This document shows positions 45,216-59,340 of a stretch of DNA of 64,000 nucleotides, piece after piece (position 1 is the stretch's first letter; every line of letters begins with the position of its first letter). Source of the stretch: Desulfomarina profundi (GTDB lineage: Bacteria; Desulfobacterota; Desulfobulbia; Desulfobulbales; Desulfocapsaceae); NCBI RefSeq assembly GCF_019703855.1, contig NZ_AP024086.1:2934501-2998500 (forward strand). The letters run 5' to 3'. Made by a program: the position numbers and the translations under genes. Under the pieces are notes generated by a model that was not told the origin of the DNA, did no database searches, and saw nothing but the letters and a program-made list of their open reading frames with translations.

Positions 45216-46190
45216 CTACTCCCCGGAAATCAGATGGGTAATCAGCCGCACCAGAACATCCTTCTGGCCCGGATCACTGGCCGCGATTAAAAGAGTCAGG
45301 GCCACCAAGGCATTATTGGAGAAGCGACGCTGGACTCTCAAACGGTTTTTCCGCAGAAAGAGCAGAAACAAAAATGCACCGATGCGCTTGTTGCCATCGC
45401 TGAACGGGTGATCCTTGATGACAAAGTAAAGAAGATGCGCCGCCTTGAGGGCCACACCTGGATAAAGATCGTGACCATCGAAACTCTGGCCCACAGCACC
45501 GAGAATAGCGGCCAGTCCCTCACCGCGCTCCTGGCCGAACAACTCTGTGGCCTCGCCCTTGTGCAAGAGATCTGCCTTGAGACTGGCGATGGCCGCGCGC
45601 GCCCCGGCAGGATCGGGCACCACCCCATCGGTGTCCGGTTCGGTCGGAAGCGCCAGCTGGTCTTCGTCGTACTGCAACAGAAGATTCCAGGTCGCCGCGT
45701 AAGTGGAGACGATCTCCAGCACGGCCCGGCCTTCATCGTTTACCAAGCCGTGGGTTTCCAGGGTACTGGACAACAGGGAAAGAACCTCCTGTAACTCACT
45801 GGTTCCTTTCTCTGCCAGACGCTTTTGATTGAGGGTGTATCCGTTGACTAAATGGTCCTTGAGTACAGAAGTCGCCCAGATGCGGAACCGGGTACCGCGC
45901 CTGGCATTTACGCGATATCCCACGGCGATAATTACATCAAGGTTGTAATGATTTGTCTGATATGTTTTCCCGTCGGTGGCAGTATGTGCAAATTTTGCAC
46001 ATACTGCCGTTTTCTCCAGTTCACCGGTTCTGAAGACGTTGTTTATATGTTTGGTAACTACACTCCGCTCTGCCCCGAAAAGATCCGAGATTTGTTTCTG
46101 AGTAAGCCAAACCATCTCATCTTTAAGTCGCACATCAATTTCAAAACTTCCATCCTCGGACTGATAAATAATAACCTGGCCCTGGTTCAT
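45216..46190 (-). CDS. RhuM-Fic/Doc protein inside the cas operon
   Basis: A 324-residue protein. The N-terminal half (about 1-125) is the RhuM domain: MVWLTQKQISDLFGAERSVV, KHINNVFRTGELEK and a VNARRGTRFRIWATSVL stretch, DNA-binding-like and common in phage and defence loci. The C-terminal half (about 150-324) is a Fic/Doc domain with HPFSDGNKRIG (His261 to Gly271). The NKR form, with Lys where Fic AMP-transferases have Gly, resembles Doc kinases that inactivate EF-Tu. No (S/T)xxxE(G/N) inhibitory motif was seen. It follows cas7 by 166 nt and runs into cas4. Standard type I-C loci lack it. Confidence 0.9.
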   Translation of the reverse strand: MNQGQVIIYQSEDGSFEIDVRLKDEMVWLTQKQISDLFGAERSVVTKHINNVFRTGELEKTAVCAKFAHTATDGKTYQTNHYNLDVIIAVGYRVNARRGTRFRIWATSVLKDHLVNGYTLNQKRLAEKGTSELQEVLSLLSSTLETHGLVNDEGRAVLEIVSTYAATWNLLLQYDEDQLALPTEPDTDGVVPDPAGARAAIASLKADLLHKGEATELFGQERGEGLAAILGAVGQSFDGHDLYPGVALKAAHLLYFVIKDHPFSDGNKRIGAFLFLLFLRKNRLRVQRRFSNNALVALTLLIAASDPGQKDVLVRLITHLISGE

Positions 46191-46356
46191 GCCTGTTCTC
46201 CGTTCAGCTATTTACCCCGCATCCTTTTGACGTTCTCCGGCCTGATCCTGGGGACCGAGATGGGCTGAATTATTCGCCGTTATGTGGAATCCTTCTGACT
46301 CCTTCACTCTTCTTAATGCAACAAGTTTTTTTCCCATCCCATCCCCACTTGCCATA

Positions 46357-47387
46357 TCAGATTTTCTCGACCAGGCTGACACCTGCCGGGGCTTCCCCCA
46401 CCGTCACGGTGTAGTCGGCAAAGGAACGGGGCGGGGTGTCACCGCAGATTTTCTCGACCGTCACCAGGTCAAAGAGTTTGCTAGCTGGGGCATTGCCGAG
46501 TTCGGAATCATGTTTGAAGATAATGAGTTTCCGGGCTGCCATCTCGCCCCGGGCGGCGGAACGGTCGTGGTCGAACATGTTCACCAAGGCATCCCAGAAC
46601 AGTTCAAGGTCGTCTTCTGAGAATCCAGTCTGTTTTGCGAGAGGCGCCGAAATGAAGCCGTGGGCCCGGTATAATCCGTAGGGAACTATGGCCTTCCTTG
46701 CTCCCAGACCTTTGTCATTCGGCTCTTCAACTCTAACTGCCGCTGTACGGAACATCGCCACATCAAGGCCGACTATAGGATCAATACTTCTGGCAAATGC
46801 AAGCTGAACTGGCCCGCGAACCTGACCACAGGTTTTGTCACCTGTAGACATCACCGCCCCGAATGTACGAACATCAAAAAAGTTTTTACACATCCATTTC
46901 TTGGCCACAGCTGCCTTACTATCCACAAACAGCTCTTTCAGCTTCGCTTTTGCGGCATCTGATATATCTTTCAATTTATTGACAGCCTTTTTGGCCTTTT
47001 CTGTATCGATGCACAGCTGAAGATAAATCCCCTCATTTTCAAACCCAATACCTTCTGGGTATCCCATATAGTTTTTCAACTCATCCTGTAAATCCAAAGG
47101 AACATGGATAAATAGCTTTTCATCATCCAAGGCTTTATGTGCCCTTCTGTGATGCTCCGATAAAAAGGCACCTTCGCGGACATGTATTTCATATGGCGAA
47201 ACATTTTTTTTCACCAAATCTACATAATTTCTGACCTTTCGCTTCAAGCAGACATCGGTGGTAATGCCGTGGCCAGTCTCGGGATCTATCCGGGGCAGGT
47301 TTCCGCCATCAGGATCACCGTTGGGGTTGCCGTTTTTTACGTCAAACAACAGGACAAACTCATAACGATTATTCACTGGCTCACTCA

Positions 47388-47388
<1 letters not shown>
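46357..47388 (-). CDS. cas7: Cascade backbone protein Cas7 (Csd2), type I-C
   Basis: A 343-residue protein that lines the crRNA in the type I-C effector. It starts NRYEFVLLFDVKNGNPNGDPDGG, cited here by ends (key residues NGNPNGDP), with DVCLKRKVRNYVDL, NFFDVRTFGAVM, RGPVQLAFARSIDP and GFISAPLAKQTGFSEDDL. It is about 50 residues longer than the usual Cas7c; the extra part is a helical, Lys-rich segment at about residues 100-155. Its start overlaps the cas8c stop by one base (TAATG). Confidence 0.94.
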
Positions 47389-49747
<2,359 letters not shown>

Positions 49748-51918
49748 TTAGCCGAAAAACGCGTTGCCTTGCGGCGGTTTGCATTTTAGCCCCGTTGTGT
49801 CCGAATACAGCTCGGATGAACGAAGTACCCATATTTCCGGGATCGGCTCTTCCAGCCAGTCCCTGATTTCATCAAGTTGATACGGATAAATCTGCACCGT
49901 GAACTGCTGCAGTTTCCGTAAAATGCCGCCCTTATGCTCGGCCGCCTCCAAGGCACGCACCAGGTTCTGCGCCTTTTCATCCCCGGCAATAATCACCGGC
50001 ACCGACGCCGATTGGATCATCCTGAATTTTGCCAGCTCCCGAAACTGGATATCACCGGACTGGGCGGGCAAACAGATCGTGAGTATCCCGTCCCCGTCCA
50101 TCCGTTGTTCGTTATTCCAGAAAAAATCGGCAAAATAGGCCCGCACACATTCAGGGGCGGTCAACCGCCCTTCATATTCACCAAAGAGCTTGGCCGCCGA
50201 CTGGGCCGCCTGGCGGAAAAACGAACAGCCGCCGTCCTCCGGAAAGGCAAAGACAAACACCTTGCCCGGAACCTCGTTGCGGCCGTTTCTGTTACAACGA
50301 CCGGCCGCCTGGGCGATGGAGTCTATCCCGGCCACGGCCCGAAAGACACAGGGGAAGTCCACATCCACTCCGGCCTCGATCAACTGGGTGCTTATCACCC
50401 GGCAGGGACGCCCGCTCCCCGGCTGGAGCCTTTTTCGTATCTCCGTCAGTTTTTCATAACGATGAGCGGGATGCATAAGAGCGCTCAGATGGATGTTTGC
50501 ATCCGACTCCGGCAGGGCTTTAAAGATATCCAGGGCCTGCTGCCTGGTGTTTACCACGCACAGAACCTGTTCATGTTCCAACAGACGGGCTGCTACTTCA
50601 CCCTCGCTCAACTTGCCGACAAAGACCTCCTCCGTACGCTTCAAGGCCTCAAATAATCCCCCACATCCCGGATAATCTCCCGATCAATCTTCAGACCGGC
50701 AGGGAACTGCTCGCTCTGCTCAATGGCCGGTTGGGTGGCGGTGCAGAGCACGGTTGTTACTCCGTAATTTTTTGACAGCTCTTTAATTACTTCGAGGCAG
50801 GGTTTTAATCTCTCAACCGGTATGGCCTGAACCTCATCGAAAATCACTACACTATCGGCGATATTATGAAGCTTGCGGCATTTTGAGGTCCGGTTGCCGT
50901 AAAAGGAGTCAAAAAACTGGACATTGGTGGTGACCACCACTGGCGCGTCCCAGTTCTCCGCCGCCAATCTCGCCCGCCAATCCTTTTCGTCAACCAGAAA
51001 ATTACAATGATGTTCAAGCACAGCCTCCTCGCCCAGCATCTCCCGGAAGACGCCGGCGTTCTGCTCAATGATACTGGTAAAAGGGATGACGTAGATGATC
51101 CTCCTCTTGCCGTGTTTCTTGGCGTGATTCAAGGCAAAGGCCAGCGATGCCAAGGTCTTGCCACCACCGGTGGGCACGGTGAGAGAGAATATCCCTGGCT
51201 CCTCTTCTGCGGCAAGCAAACAGTCGGCCAGGACTTTTTCCCGCTGCTGATTGACCTTTAATCCAGGCTCGGCCATAACCCGCAACTTATTAAAATTGCG
51301 CCAAAAATGCTCATGGAGTTCCCCGCTGGCGGGATAAACACCCCGCCAGCCTGAACGCTTCGGATCAAGAAAGCGCTCCGTATCCAGAAAATCGGCATCC
51401 ACCAGGCAGGAAAAGATCATCCGGGTAAAAAACTGAAGCTGAAACCCGAATCGTTCCGGCTCAATGACACATGGGAGTTCTTCCACCAATTCCGATAGCT
51501 GGTGAGGGAATGCGATTTCTCCGGGAGGAGCAGCAAGTTTCTCCCGCAATGCCGCTGCCCTCCTGTCATCCCAGTTTGGCAAGCCGCCATGATGGCCAGC
51601 AACACAATAGGATAGAAGTTTTCCTGCCTGTTTTGAATGCTTAAATAGCCACTTTGCCCCTTCAATCGCATGACCAGGGTGCCCCTCGTAATAGACGCTA
51701 AATTCATCTTCAATACCGTTCATCCGCCGCAGATATGCCTGCCAAGTATTCGTTCCCTTGCCCACGTCATGATTCTCTCCGGCAGGAGCAGCAAAATTCT
51801 CACCACCAAAGGGCCGCGCGAACTTTGCCGCCATCTCAGCCACATTTTTCAGATGCTCTTCCAACTCCTGCCACTCCTCGGGCGGCCTGCCTTCCAGACT
51901 GTGAGCATAATATTTCAT
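49748..51918 (-). CDS. cas3: Cas3 helicase-nuclease, type I-C (one-base frame break)
   Basis: The repaired product is about 723 aa. The HD nuclease domain (about 1-200) has HSLEG, NHDVGKGTNTW and AGHHGG; the helicase has Walker A VPTGGGKT, the DEVQ box (IFDEVQAIP), CTATQP, and in the second half STQLIEAGVDVDFP and GRCNRNGR. The frame breaks at plus-strand C run 50658-50662: one more base gives D-V-G-G-L-F-E-A-L-K-R and joins both halves. If real, the lesion would remove helicase domain 2 and abolish interference, but a sequencing deletion is more likely. It begins 3 nt after the upstream helical gene. Confidence 0.93.
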
Positions 51919-51921
51919 CTT

Positions 51922-53652
51922 TCAAACCCCCATTCCTGTCAGCAGCGGTGAAGCAGCAACAGCCTCACGGACCTCGCGCCGAAAGGCCGAATACCGACTG
52001 AAAACCTGGTAATAGTATTTATGCAGCAGTTCCTTTGCCTCCTGCTTCGCTCCCTGCGCCACAAGCATCTCGGCCATGGCTCCCAGGGTGCAGGCGGCCC
52101 GATTATAGGCGTTGCGGTATTTGTTCGAGACAATATACTCCACCCTCTTCCGTCCGTTCTCCATGGTCGATGCCTGGTGGCGGATAAAATCCTCCCTCGT
52201 GATGTCAATTTCAGCCAGACCCTTGACAATCTGTTCATAAAATGAGGTGGCAGGTTCTTCGCCATCAGGATCAGTATCGCACCACAGCACGCTGTCAGCA
52301 TAGTCGGCGAGCATTTCGTTATTCAGGACGCAGCGGCTATCTCCCTTGGCGTTGCAATACAAAACCGCACAGAACATAAGGGCTCCGGGCGATCCGCCCG
52401 ACCAGCCATAGACCTTCTCTTCTTTGCAGAGGACGGCAAGGGACTGCAGATCTCCGATCATGAGAAAAGCTCTTGCCAGCAATGACCGAACATGATCCCG
52501 AATGCACCCTGTTCGAATAGTGTCGATGGCGCGCGCGATCTCCTCATTGCGAACATTTCGGCGCTCGGCTTCAGCCACGAGGTGAAGCAGATCCAGGACA
52601 TTGAGCGAGGATACAAAGGCCTCACGCCTGCCCGGCAGGACAAGATCCTCATCACCGCCCCGCCTGCCTGCTTCGACAAGGTACCCCGCAACCCGGCGGC
52701 GGGCAGATCCGACGGACAGGATGGCAAGGGCCTCCCGGGCTGCATCGGCCAGTTGGCGCCACTCCTCGTCTGCCGCAAGATGTTCCAGCCAGGCAAGATA
52801 GCCCACAGGTTGTTCTTTCTTCCAGTCGCGGGCAAGTTCGCGCACCCCGGCAATGCCGTCCTGCAGGAACGACGCCTCAACGCGCAACCGGGCAAGTCGA
52901 TCCGGCATGCGCCCATTTGCTGCCAGAACCTTTTGCCATTGTGTCAGAAAATCCGCCATACCCGGCAATTCACCGACCTGGGCATCAATGACATCCCGGA
53001 GCAGGGCCATGTCCATCTCCCTGAAGTTCTCAAAATCACCAACAGGCTCTTTGATTTTCATGGCCATCGCCATTTCCTGTGCCCGGTCACCGGGCCGGGA
53101 TGTTTCGTATACGGAACGACAATACCTGGCATGGGCCTCCCTGATATCCACTCCGATATCAGGCAAAAAGTCATACTCCTCTACTTTGCCGACCAATGAA
53201 AAAAGGGCAGCATAAACCTGCTTTGCCTCTATCAGCATTCCCTGACAAAAATACTCTCCAGCCTCTGCAAATAATTCTGCAAGTTCAACCATCTGGTCAT
53301 CGCTCAGGCACTCTGGTTCATCATCCCAATAGCCGTCATCCACATCATCAGGATCATCCCAGTAGGAGCCATCTTCTATGGAGGTAATCTTCGCCAGAAT
53401 ATTTTTTTCAAGCTCCTGAACCTTTCCGAGAAGCAGCTCCATTTGCTCCGGCTGATTCTGGTCATTGACCGATTTCCTGTCAGGCAAGCAGCGCATGAGC
53501 CTGGACAGATAATTTTGCCGTTTGTCCGAATCCTCCTCACTTGCCATGGCAACAATCAGAGCTATCAGCTCCTTTTTCTTCAAGCCGCCGCATATCTTTT
53601 CCACCTTCTCGAGATACGGCCGTAATAGCAGTTTTTCTCCGGTCATGCCCAT
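51922..53652 (-). CDS. Uncharacterised helical protein cotranscribed with the cas genes
   Basis: A 576-residue, largely helical soluble protein; its stop lies 3 nt before cas3. The N-terminus (KKKELIALIVAMASEEDSD) resembles a helical module found beside bacterial SWIM zinc-finger proteins; an acidic linker follows at about residues 92-115 (DDPDDVDDGYWDDEPE), then tetratricopeptide-like helical pairs to the end. No catalytic motif, signal or membrane segment was recognised. GGAGG before the start supports ATG 53652 or 53646. It is the first gene of the CRISPR operon, so it may be a regulator, scaffold or independent defence component. Confidence 0.8.
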   Translation of the reverse strand: MGMTGEKLLLRPYLEKVEKICGGLKKKELIALIVAMASEEDSDKRQNYLSRLMRCLPDRKSVNDQNQPEQMELLLGKVQELEKNILAKITSIEDGSYWDDPDDVDDGYWDDEPECLSDDQMVELAELFAEAGEYFCQGMLIEAKQVYAALFSLVGKVEEYDFLPDIGVDIREAHARYCRSVYETSRPGDRAQEMAMAMKIKEPVGDFENFREMDMALLRDVIDAQVGELPGMADFLTQWQKVLAANGRMPDRLARLRVEASFLQDGIAGVRELARDWKKEQPVGYLAWLEHLAADEEWRQLADAAREALAILSVGSARRRVAGYLVEAGRRGGDEDLVLPGRREAFVSSLNVLDLLHLVAEAERRNVRNEEIARAIDTIRTGCIRDHVRSLLARAFLMIGDLQSLAVLCKEEKVYGWSGGSPGALMFCAVLYCNAKGDSRCVLNNEMLADYADSVLWCDTDPDGEEPATSFYEQIVKGLAEIDITREDFIRHQASTMENGRKRVEYIVSNKYRNAYNRAACTLGAMAEMLVAQGAKQEAKELLHKYYYQVFSRYSAFRREVREAVAASPLLTGMGV

Positions 53653-54292
53653 TTTCCTCCAAGATGTGGTCGTGCCAGCAGGATCTACACATATTTCTTC
53701 TGTCTGCTTCTCTTGACGCTTCCCATCCTACCACACCCGCAGTCTCATATAGTGAGCCCCCTTGTGTTTTTTATTTTTTTCAAATCGAATCTGAAGTTTC
53801 CCGTTTTTTTTACAGACCGAACTGGAACGAATTCAAAAATTACTCAATACTGCGCGTGGTGAATATAGACCAATCCCGGCGAAGCAGTGATTTTTTCATT
53901 TATACCTGCCTGAAATCATAAATTATTCCTAAATCAGCTTTTAGGGGAAATTATATTTTTTATTGACAAAGCAGCATGTTACAGGAGAAAACAAAACCAG
54001 ATTATGATATATTGTAGTTGTAAAAAAACAAATCATAACAAAGACCTTGCATACTTATACTACATCCATTGTTTAGAGAACTCAAAGAAGAATTTGCCAA
54101 TTCCAGAAAAAGTGCACCCACAGGGAAATCAGCTGCCGCTCCCGCATTTCATCAAAAACATGGCCAACCCCGAGCTTTACAAAATCTGTATTGATGTGCA
54201 TTATAGAAGTTTCATATCTTCTGCCGGAACACACTTTTTTCCGGTTATACAAAAACAATGTAAAGTCACTTCTGATTTATGGAGAAACAATC
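53653..54292. other. Divergent intergenic region upstream of the cas operon and aroC
   Basis: About 640 nt, AT-rich with several T runs. It must contain the leftward promoter of the CRISPR operon and a rightward promoter for aroC. A TTGACA at 53963-53968 has no matching -10 at standard distance. An open frame at 54004-54372 overlaps aroC and has no coding character. Confidence 0.5.
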
Positions 54293-55386
54293 ATGTCAAG
54301 CAGTTTTGGAACGCTTTTTCGTGTCAGTACATTTGGAGAATCCCATTGCAGGGCGGTGGGAGTTGTTATTGACGGCTGTCCTCCGGGGCTTGAGCTGACG
54401 GAAAAAAATATTCAGGTACAGCTCGACCGGAGACGACCGGGACAGAGTAAACTGACAACGGACAGGCAGGAGGCGGACCAAGTCACTATCCTGTCAGGCA
54501 CGGAACGGGGAAAAACCCTGGGAACACCCATTGCCCTCCATGTAGCCAACAAAGACCAGCGACCTCATGACTATTCCAACATGAAGGACATTCCCCGTCC
54601 CTCCCATGCCGACTTCACCTACCAGATGAAATACGGTATCAAGGCGTCCTCCGGAGGGGGGCGTTCCAGTGCCCGGGAAACTATCGGGACTGTTGCTGCC
54701 GGGGCTGTTGCCGCCAAGGTACTGCATGAAAAATATGGTATTGAGATTGTCGCCTGGGTGTCAGGAATTGGTGAACTACAGCTAAAAGAGATCGATACAG
54801 ACACCATCACCAGGGCAGAAGTTGACAAAAGCGTTCTTCGCTGCCCCTGCAAGACTACCACGGAAAAAATGGTCTCCCTGGTAAAAAAACTCAAGGACCA
54901 GGGTGATTCTATCGGTGGTTTGGTCTCCTGTGTTATCCGTCATGTTCCGGTGGGCCTGGGAGAACCGACCTATGAAAAACTGGAGGCAAAACTGGCCCAG
55001 GGGATGCTGGCCATTCCGGCAACCAAGGGTTTCGAGATCGGCTCCGGTTTTGCAGGAACCCGCATGAAAGGCTCGGAACATAACGATCCCTTTGTTAAAA
55101 AAGAGGGAAGAATCGGCACACTCACCAATAATTCCGGCGGCATCCAGGGGGTATCTCCAACGGGGAACCCATCCTTTTTCGTGTCGCCTTCAAACCCCCG
55201 GCAACCATTTCCCTGCCCCAGGCCAGTGTGGACTTCTCGGGGGAAGAATGTACTCTCGAAGCAAAAGGCAGGCATGACCCCTGTGTTGTACCCAGGGCTG
55301 TCCCCATTGTGGAGGCGATGACTGCACTCGTCATTCTGGACATGGCCTTGCGCCAGGAGGCAAGGAAAGCTCTGGAATTTAATTAA
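54293..55386 (+). CDS. aroC: Chorismate synthase (one-base frame break)
   Basis: The repaired product is 364 aa. AroC makes chorismate from EPSP with reduced FMN, the last shikimate step. Marks: [20 protein letters not shown], the flavin/substrate motifs [11 protein letters not shown] and [17 protein letters not shown]-type [12 protein letters not shown] after repair, then FKPPATI and [21 protein letters not shown] cited by ends. The frame breaks at the G run 55147-55151; one more G gives Q-G-G-I-S-N-G. The start at 54293 has GGAG upstream. As an essential gene it is most likely intact in the organism. Confidence 0.93.
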
Positions 55387-55458
55387 TCCCCGGCTCTGCA
55401 CTTCAGAAAATCCTTGAATAACTCAGGGGAAAGCGGTAATAAACGATGTTCAGGGAAG

Positions 55459-55497
55459 AATATGTCCGCCTGTTCATGGCGGTTCATATTTTTTTCG
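55459..55497 (+). terminator. Probable terminator after aroC
   Basis: ATATG-T-CCGCC, 7-nt loop, GGCGG-TT-CATAT followed by a T run (55489-55495). Stem with one small internal mismatch, about 75 nt after the aroC stop. Confidence 0.7.
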
Positions 55498-55511
55498 TTT
55501 GCCGGTTATAG

Positions 55512-55729
55512 CCCGCATTTCTCATGAACATTGTTCAATTTTGAGAATAACTGTAGAATACAAATAATTAAACAACTGTCAGTAATAGAACAAAATTTAC
55601 ACAATGTTCACCCAAGGTCAGCCCAGGCGACGCCATCTTCTTCAGTATTTCTGCAATAAATATAGATCACTATAATTCACTGCAGAGAACTTTGAACCTG
55701 ACGCCGCCTGAACTGATGAGAAATGCGGG
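55512..55729. mobile_element. Possible 218-bp MITE with 14-bp terminal inverted repeats
   Basis: CCCGCATTTCTCAT (55512-55525) and ATGAGAAATGCGGG (55716-55729) are perfect inverted copies bounding 218 bp of noncoding AT-rich sequence between aroC and the ClC gene. This is the form of a miniature inverted-repeat element. No matching transposase is in the window and no target-site duplication is clear. Confidence 0.45.
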
Positions 55730-55789
55730 ATAGAAAGAGAACTGCATGTGTTGACATGCTCTTCTGACAGTTATTCAAACGGAATTCAA

Positions 55790-57885
55790 ATGACCCCGAA
55801 ACGTCCAACAATAAGCTGGTATCTCGATAGATTTTCTCCACCTGAAAGTATCCTGCTCATCATTCTTTCAATCATCGTGGGAGCAATTTCCGGACTGGCT
55901 TCCGTCGTCTTTGTTAAACTTATTTTTGCCATCCAGGATTTTTCCTACACAACCGTATTTTCATACATCTCATCCATTGACAAATGGATTTATGTCCTTG
56001 TTCCGGTTGTGGGAGGTCTCCTTGTCGGCCCCTTGATTCTCTTTGCAAAAGAAGCTAAAGGCCACGGAGTACCGGAGGTCATGCAGGCACTCATTCTCAA
56101 TGGTGGACGTATCCGTGCCCGTGTCGCGGCTGCTAAAATTGTTGCTTCGGCTCTGTGCATTGGAACAGGCGGGTCTGCCGGGCGTGAAGGCCCGATTATC
56201 CAGGTCGGCTCTGCCCTTGGCTCTTCCCTCGGCCAGGTGCTGCATCTCTCTGATGAGCGGATTCGAAATCTTGTCGCCTGTGGTGCGGCGGCAGGAATCG
56301 CGGCAACCTTCAATGCGCCGATCGCCGGTGTGGCCTTTGCCATTGAAGTACTGATGTGTGGTCTTCAAATGCGCTCCTTCAGCAACGTGGTCATAGCTTC
56401 TGTTGCCGCATCGGTTGTCTCAAGATCAATTATCGGCAACAAGTTTGCCTTCGAGGTTCCAGCCTACCACATGAGTCACCCCTCGGAAATTGTTCTTTAC
56501 CTGATCCTCGGCCTGGTTGCCGCCCTGGTTGGGATCATGTTCATGAAAATGCTTGACTATCTTGAAGATGTCTTCGATGACTGGAAATTTCCCCAGGTCT
56601 TCAAACCGGCCATAGGCGGTTTACTCCTCGGTCTCCTGGGCTTTGCCTATATGCACCTCTCGGGCCTGGAATTTCCTCCATCTTCAGTTGCTCATGGTTC
56701 CGGAACTACCCATATTCCCCATATGTTTGGTGCGGGTTTCCCCTTTATTGAAGCAGCAATCCAGGGAAGAGCAAGCCTGTGGATCATGATCCTTCTTATT
56801 TTCCTCAAACCCATTGCAACTTCATTCACCCTGGGCTCGGGAAACTCCGGTGGTGTTTTTGCTCCCTCTCTCTTTACAGGAGCTGTACTTGGCGGTGCCA
56901 TGGGGCATCTTTTCGGCCTCTGGTTTCCATCAATTGCCGGCAACACCGGTGCCTTCGCCCTGGTGGGGATGGCAGCTGTTTTCGCGGCCACAGCAAGGGC
57001 ACCGCTGACTGCCATGCTCATTGTCTTCGAGATGAGCAACGATTACATGATGATCCTGCCTCTCATGGTTGCTGGAATTACAGCCAGTTATTTTTCCCAG
57101 TGGCTGCACCCCGAATCGATCTATACCATGAAACTGGCCAAGCGCGGCATACGCTTCGTTGATGGCCGAGACATGGATATCATGCAGGGCGTCAAGGTGA
57201 GCGAAGTGATGAAAAGCCACCCGGTAACCATCCATAAGGACCAGTCTTTTTCCGAAGCCATGGCCCTCTTCCAGGAAGAGAACCTGCTCGGTTTTCCTGT
57301 ACTTGGTGATGATGGCAAACTCTGGGGAATACTGACCCTGCAGGACATGCACCGCGTTCAGGCGAATACGGACGTCAGTACCAGGGATCTCAAGGTTGCC
57401 GATTTTGCCGTAGAAGATCCGATAACCGTCTACCCGGATGAACCGATATGGCTGGCTATCCAGAAAATGTCCCCCGTGACCTGGCACGACTGCCGGTTAT
57501 TTCACGGGATGGATCAGGAAGACTTTGTGGACTCATCAGCAGAAGCGATATCCTGCGTGCTTATGATGTGGGAGTCGTCCGCAAACAGCGAGGTAAGCTT
57601 GTTGAACACCAGGTTTCCCTCAGGCAGGCCAGTGAAAACGGTTTCGTGGAATTTGTTCTACAGAAAGACGATGCCTGTAATGATGCCAAGGTGAAAGATC
57701 TTTCACTGCCGGATACCATCAATATGGTCTCCATCAAACGGGGCGGACAAATTATTATCCCCCGCGGGGATACGGAACTCAAGGAGGGTGATGTTATTAC
57801 CGTTTACGGCCGCCTCAAGGACATCGAGGGGATAAGAGACTTTCTCAATACCTGCCCCCTGCCGGACGAACCGGAAGAAGAGTAA
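55790..57885 (+). CDS. ClC-family chloride channel with CBS pair and TrkA-C domain (one-base frame break)
   Basis: The repaired product is about 698 aa. The ClC membrane core (about 20-445) has the selectivity motifs GTGGSAGREGPIIQVGSA and GSGNSGGVFAPSLF; a CBS pair follows (VMKSHPVTIHKDQSF; then EDPITVYPDE and after repair RLPVISRDGSGRLCGLISR), and a TrkA-C-like end (IKRGGQIIIPRGDTELKEGD). The GREGP glutamate suggests an H+/Cl- exchanger type. The frame breaks at C run 57471-57475; one more C gives S-P-R-D-L-A-R. ATG 55790 was preferred to GTG 55748, without strong evidence. Confidence 0.9.
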
Positions 57886-57909
57886 CAGGGAAACAGGGAG
57901 AAGACAGGC

Positions 57910-59340
<1,431 letters not shown>

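Noticed and set aside
54004-54372. 122-aa open frame upstream of and into aroC
   Set aside because: It overlaps the aroC start in another frame, has no ribosome binding site and no family-like pattern.
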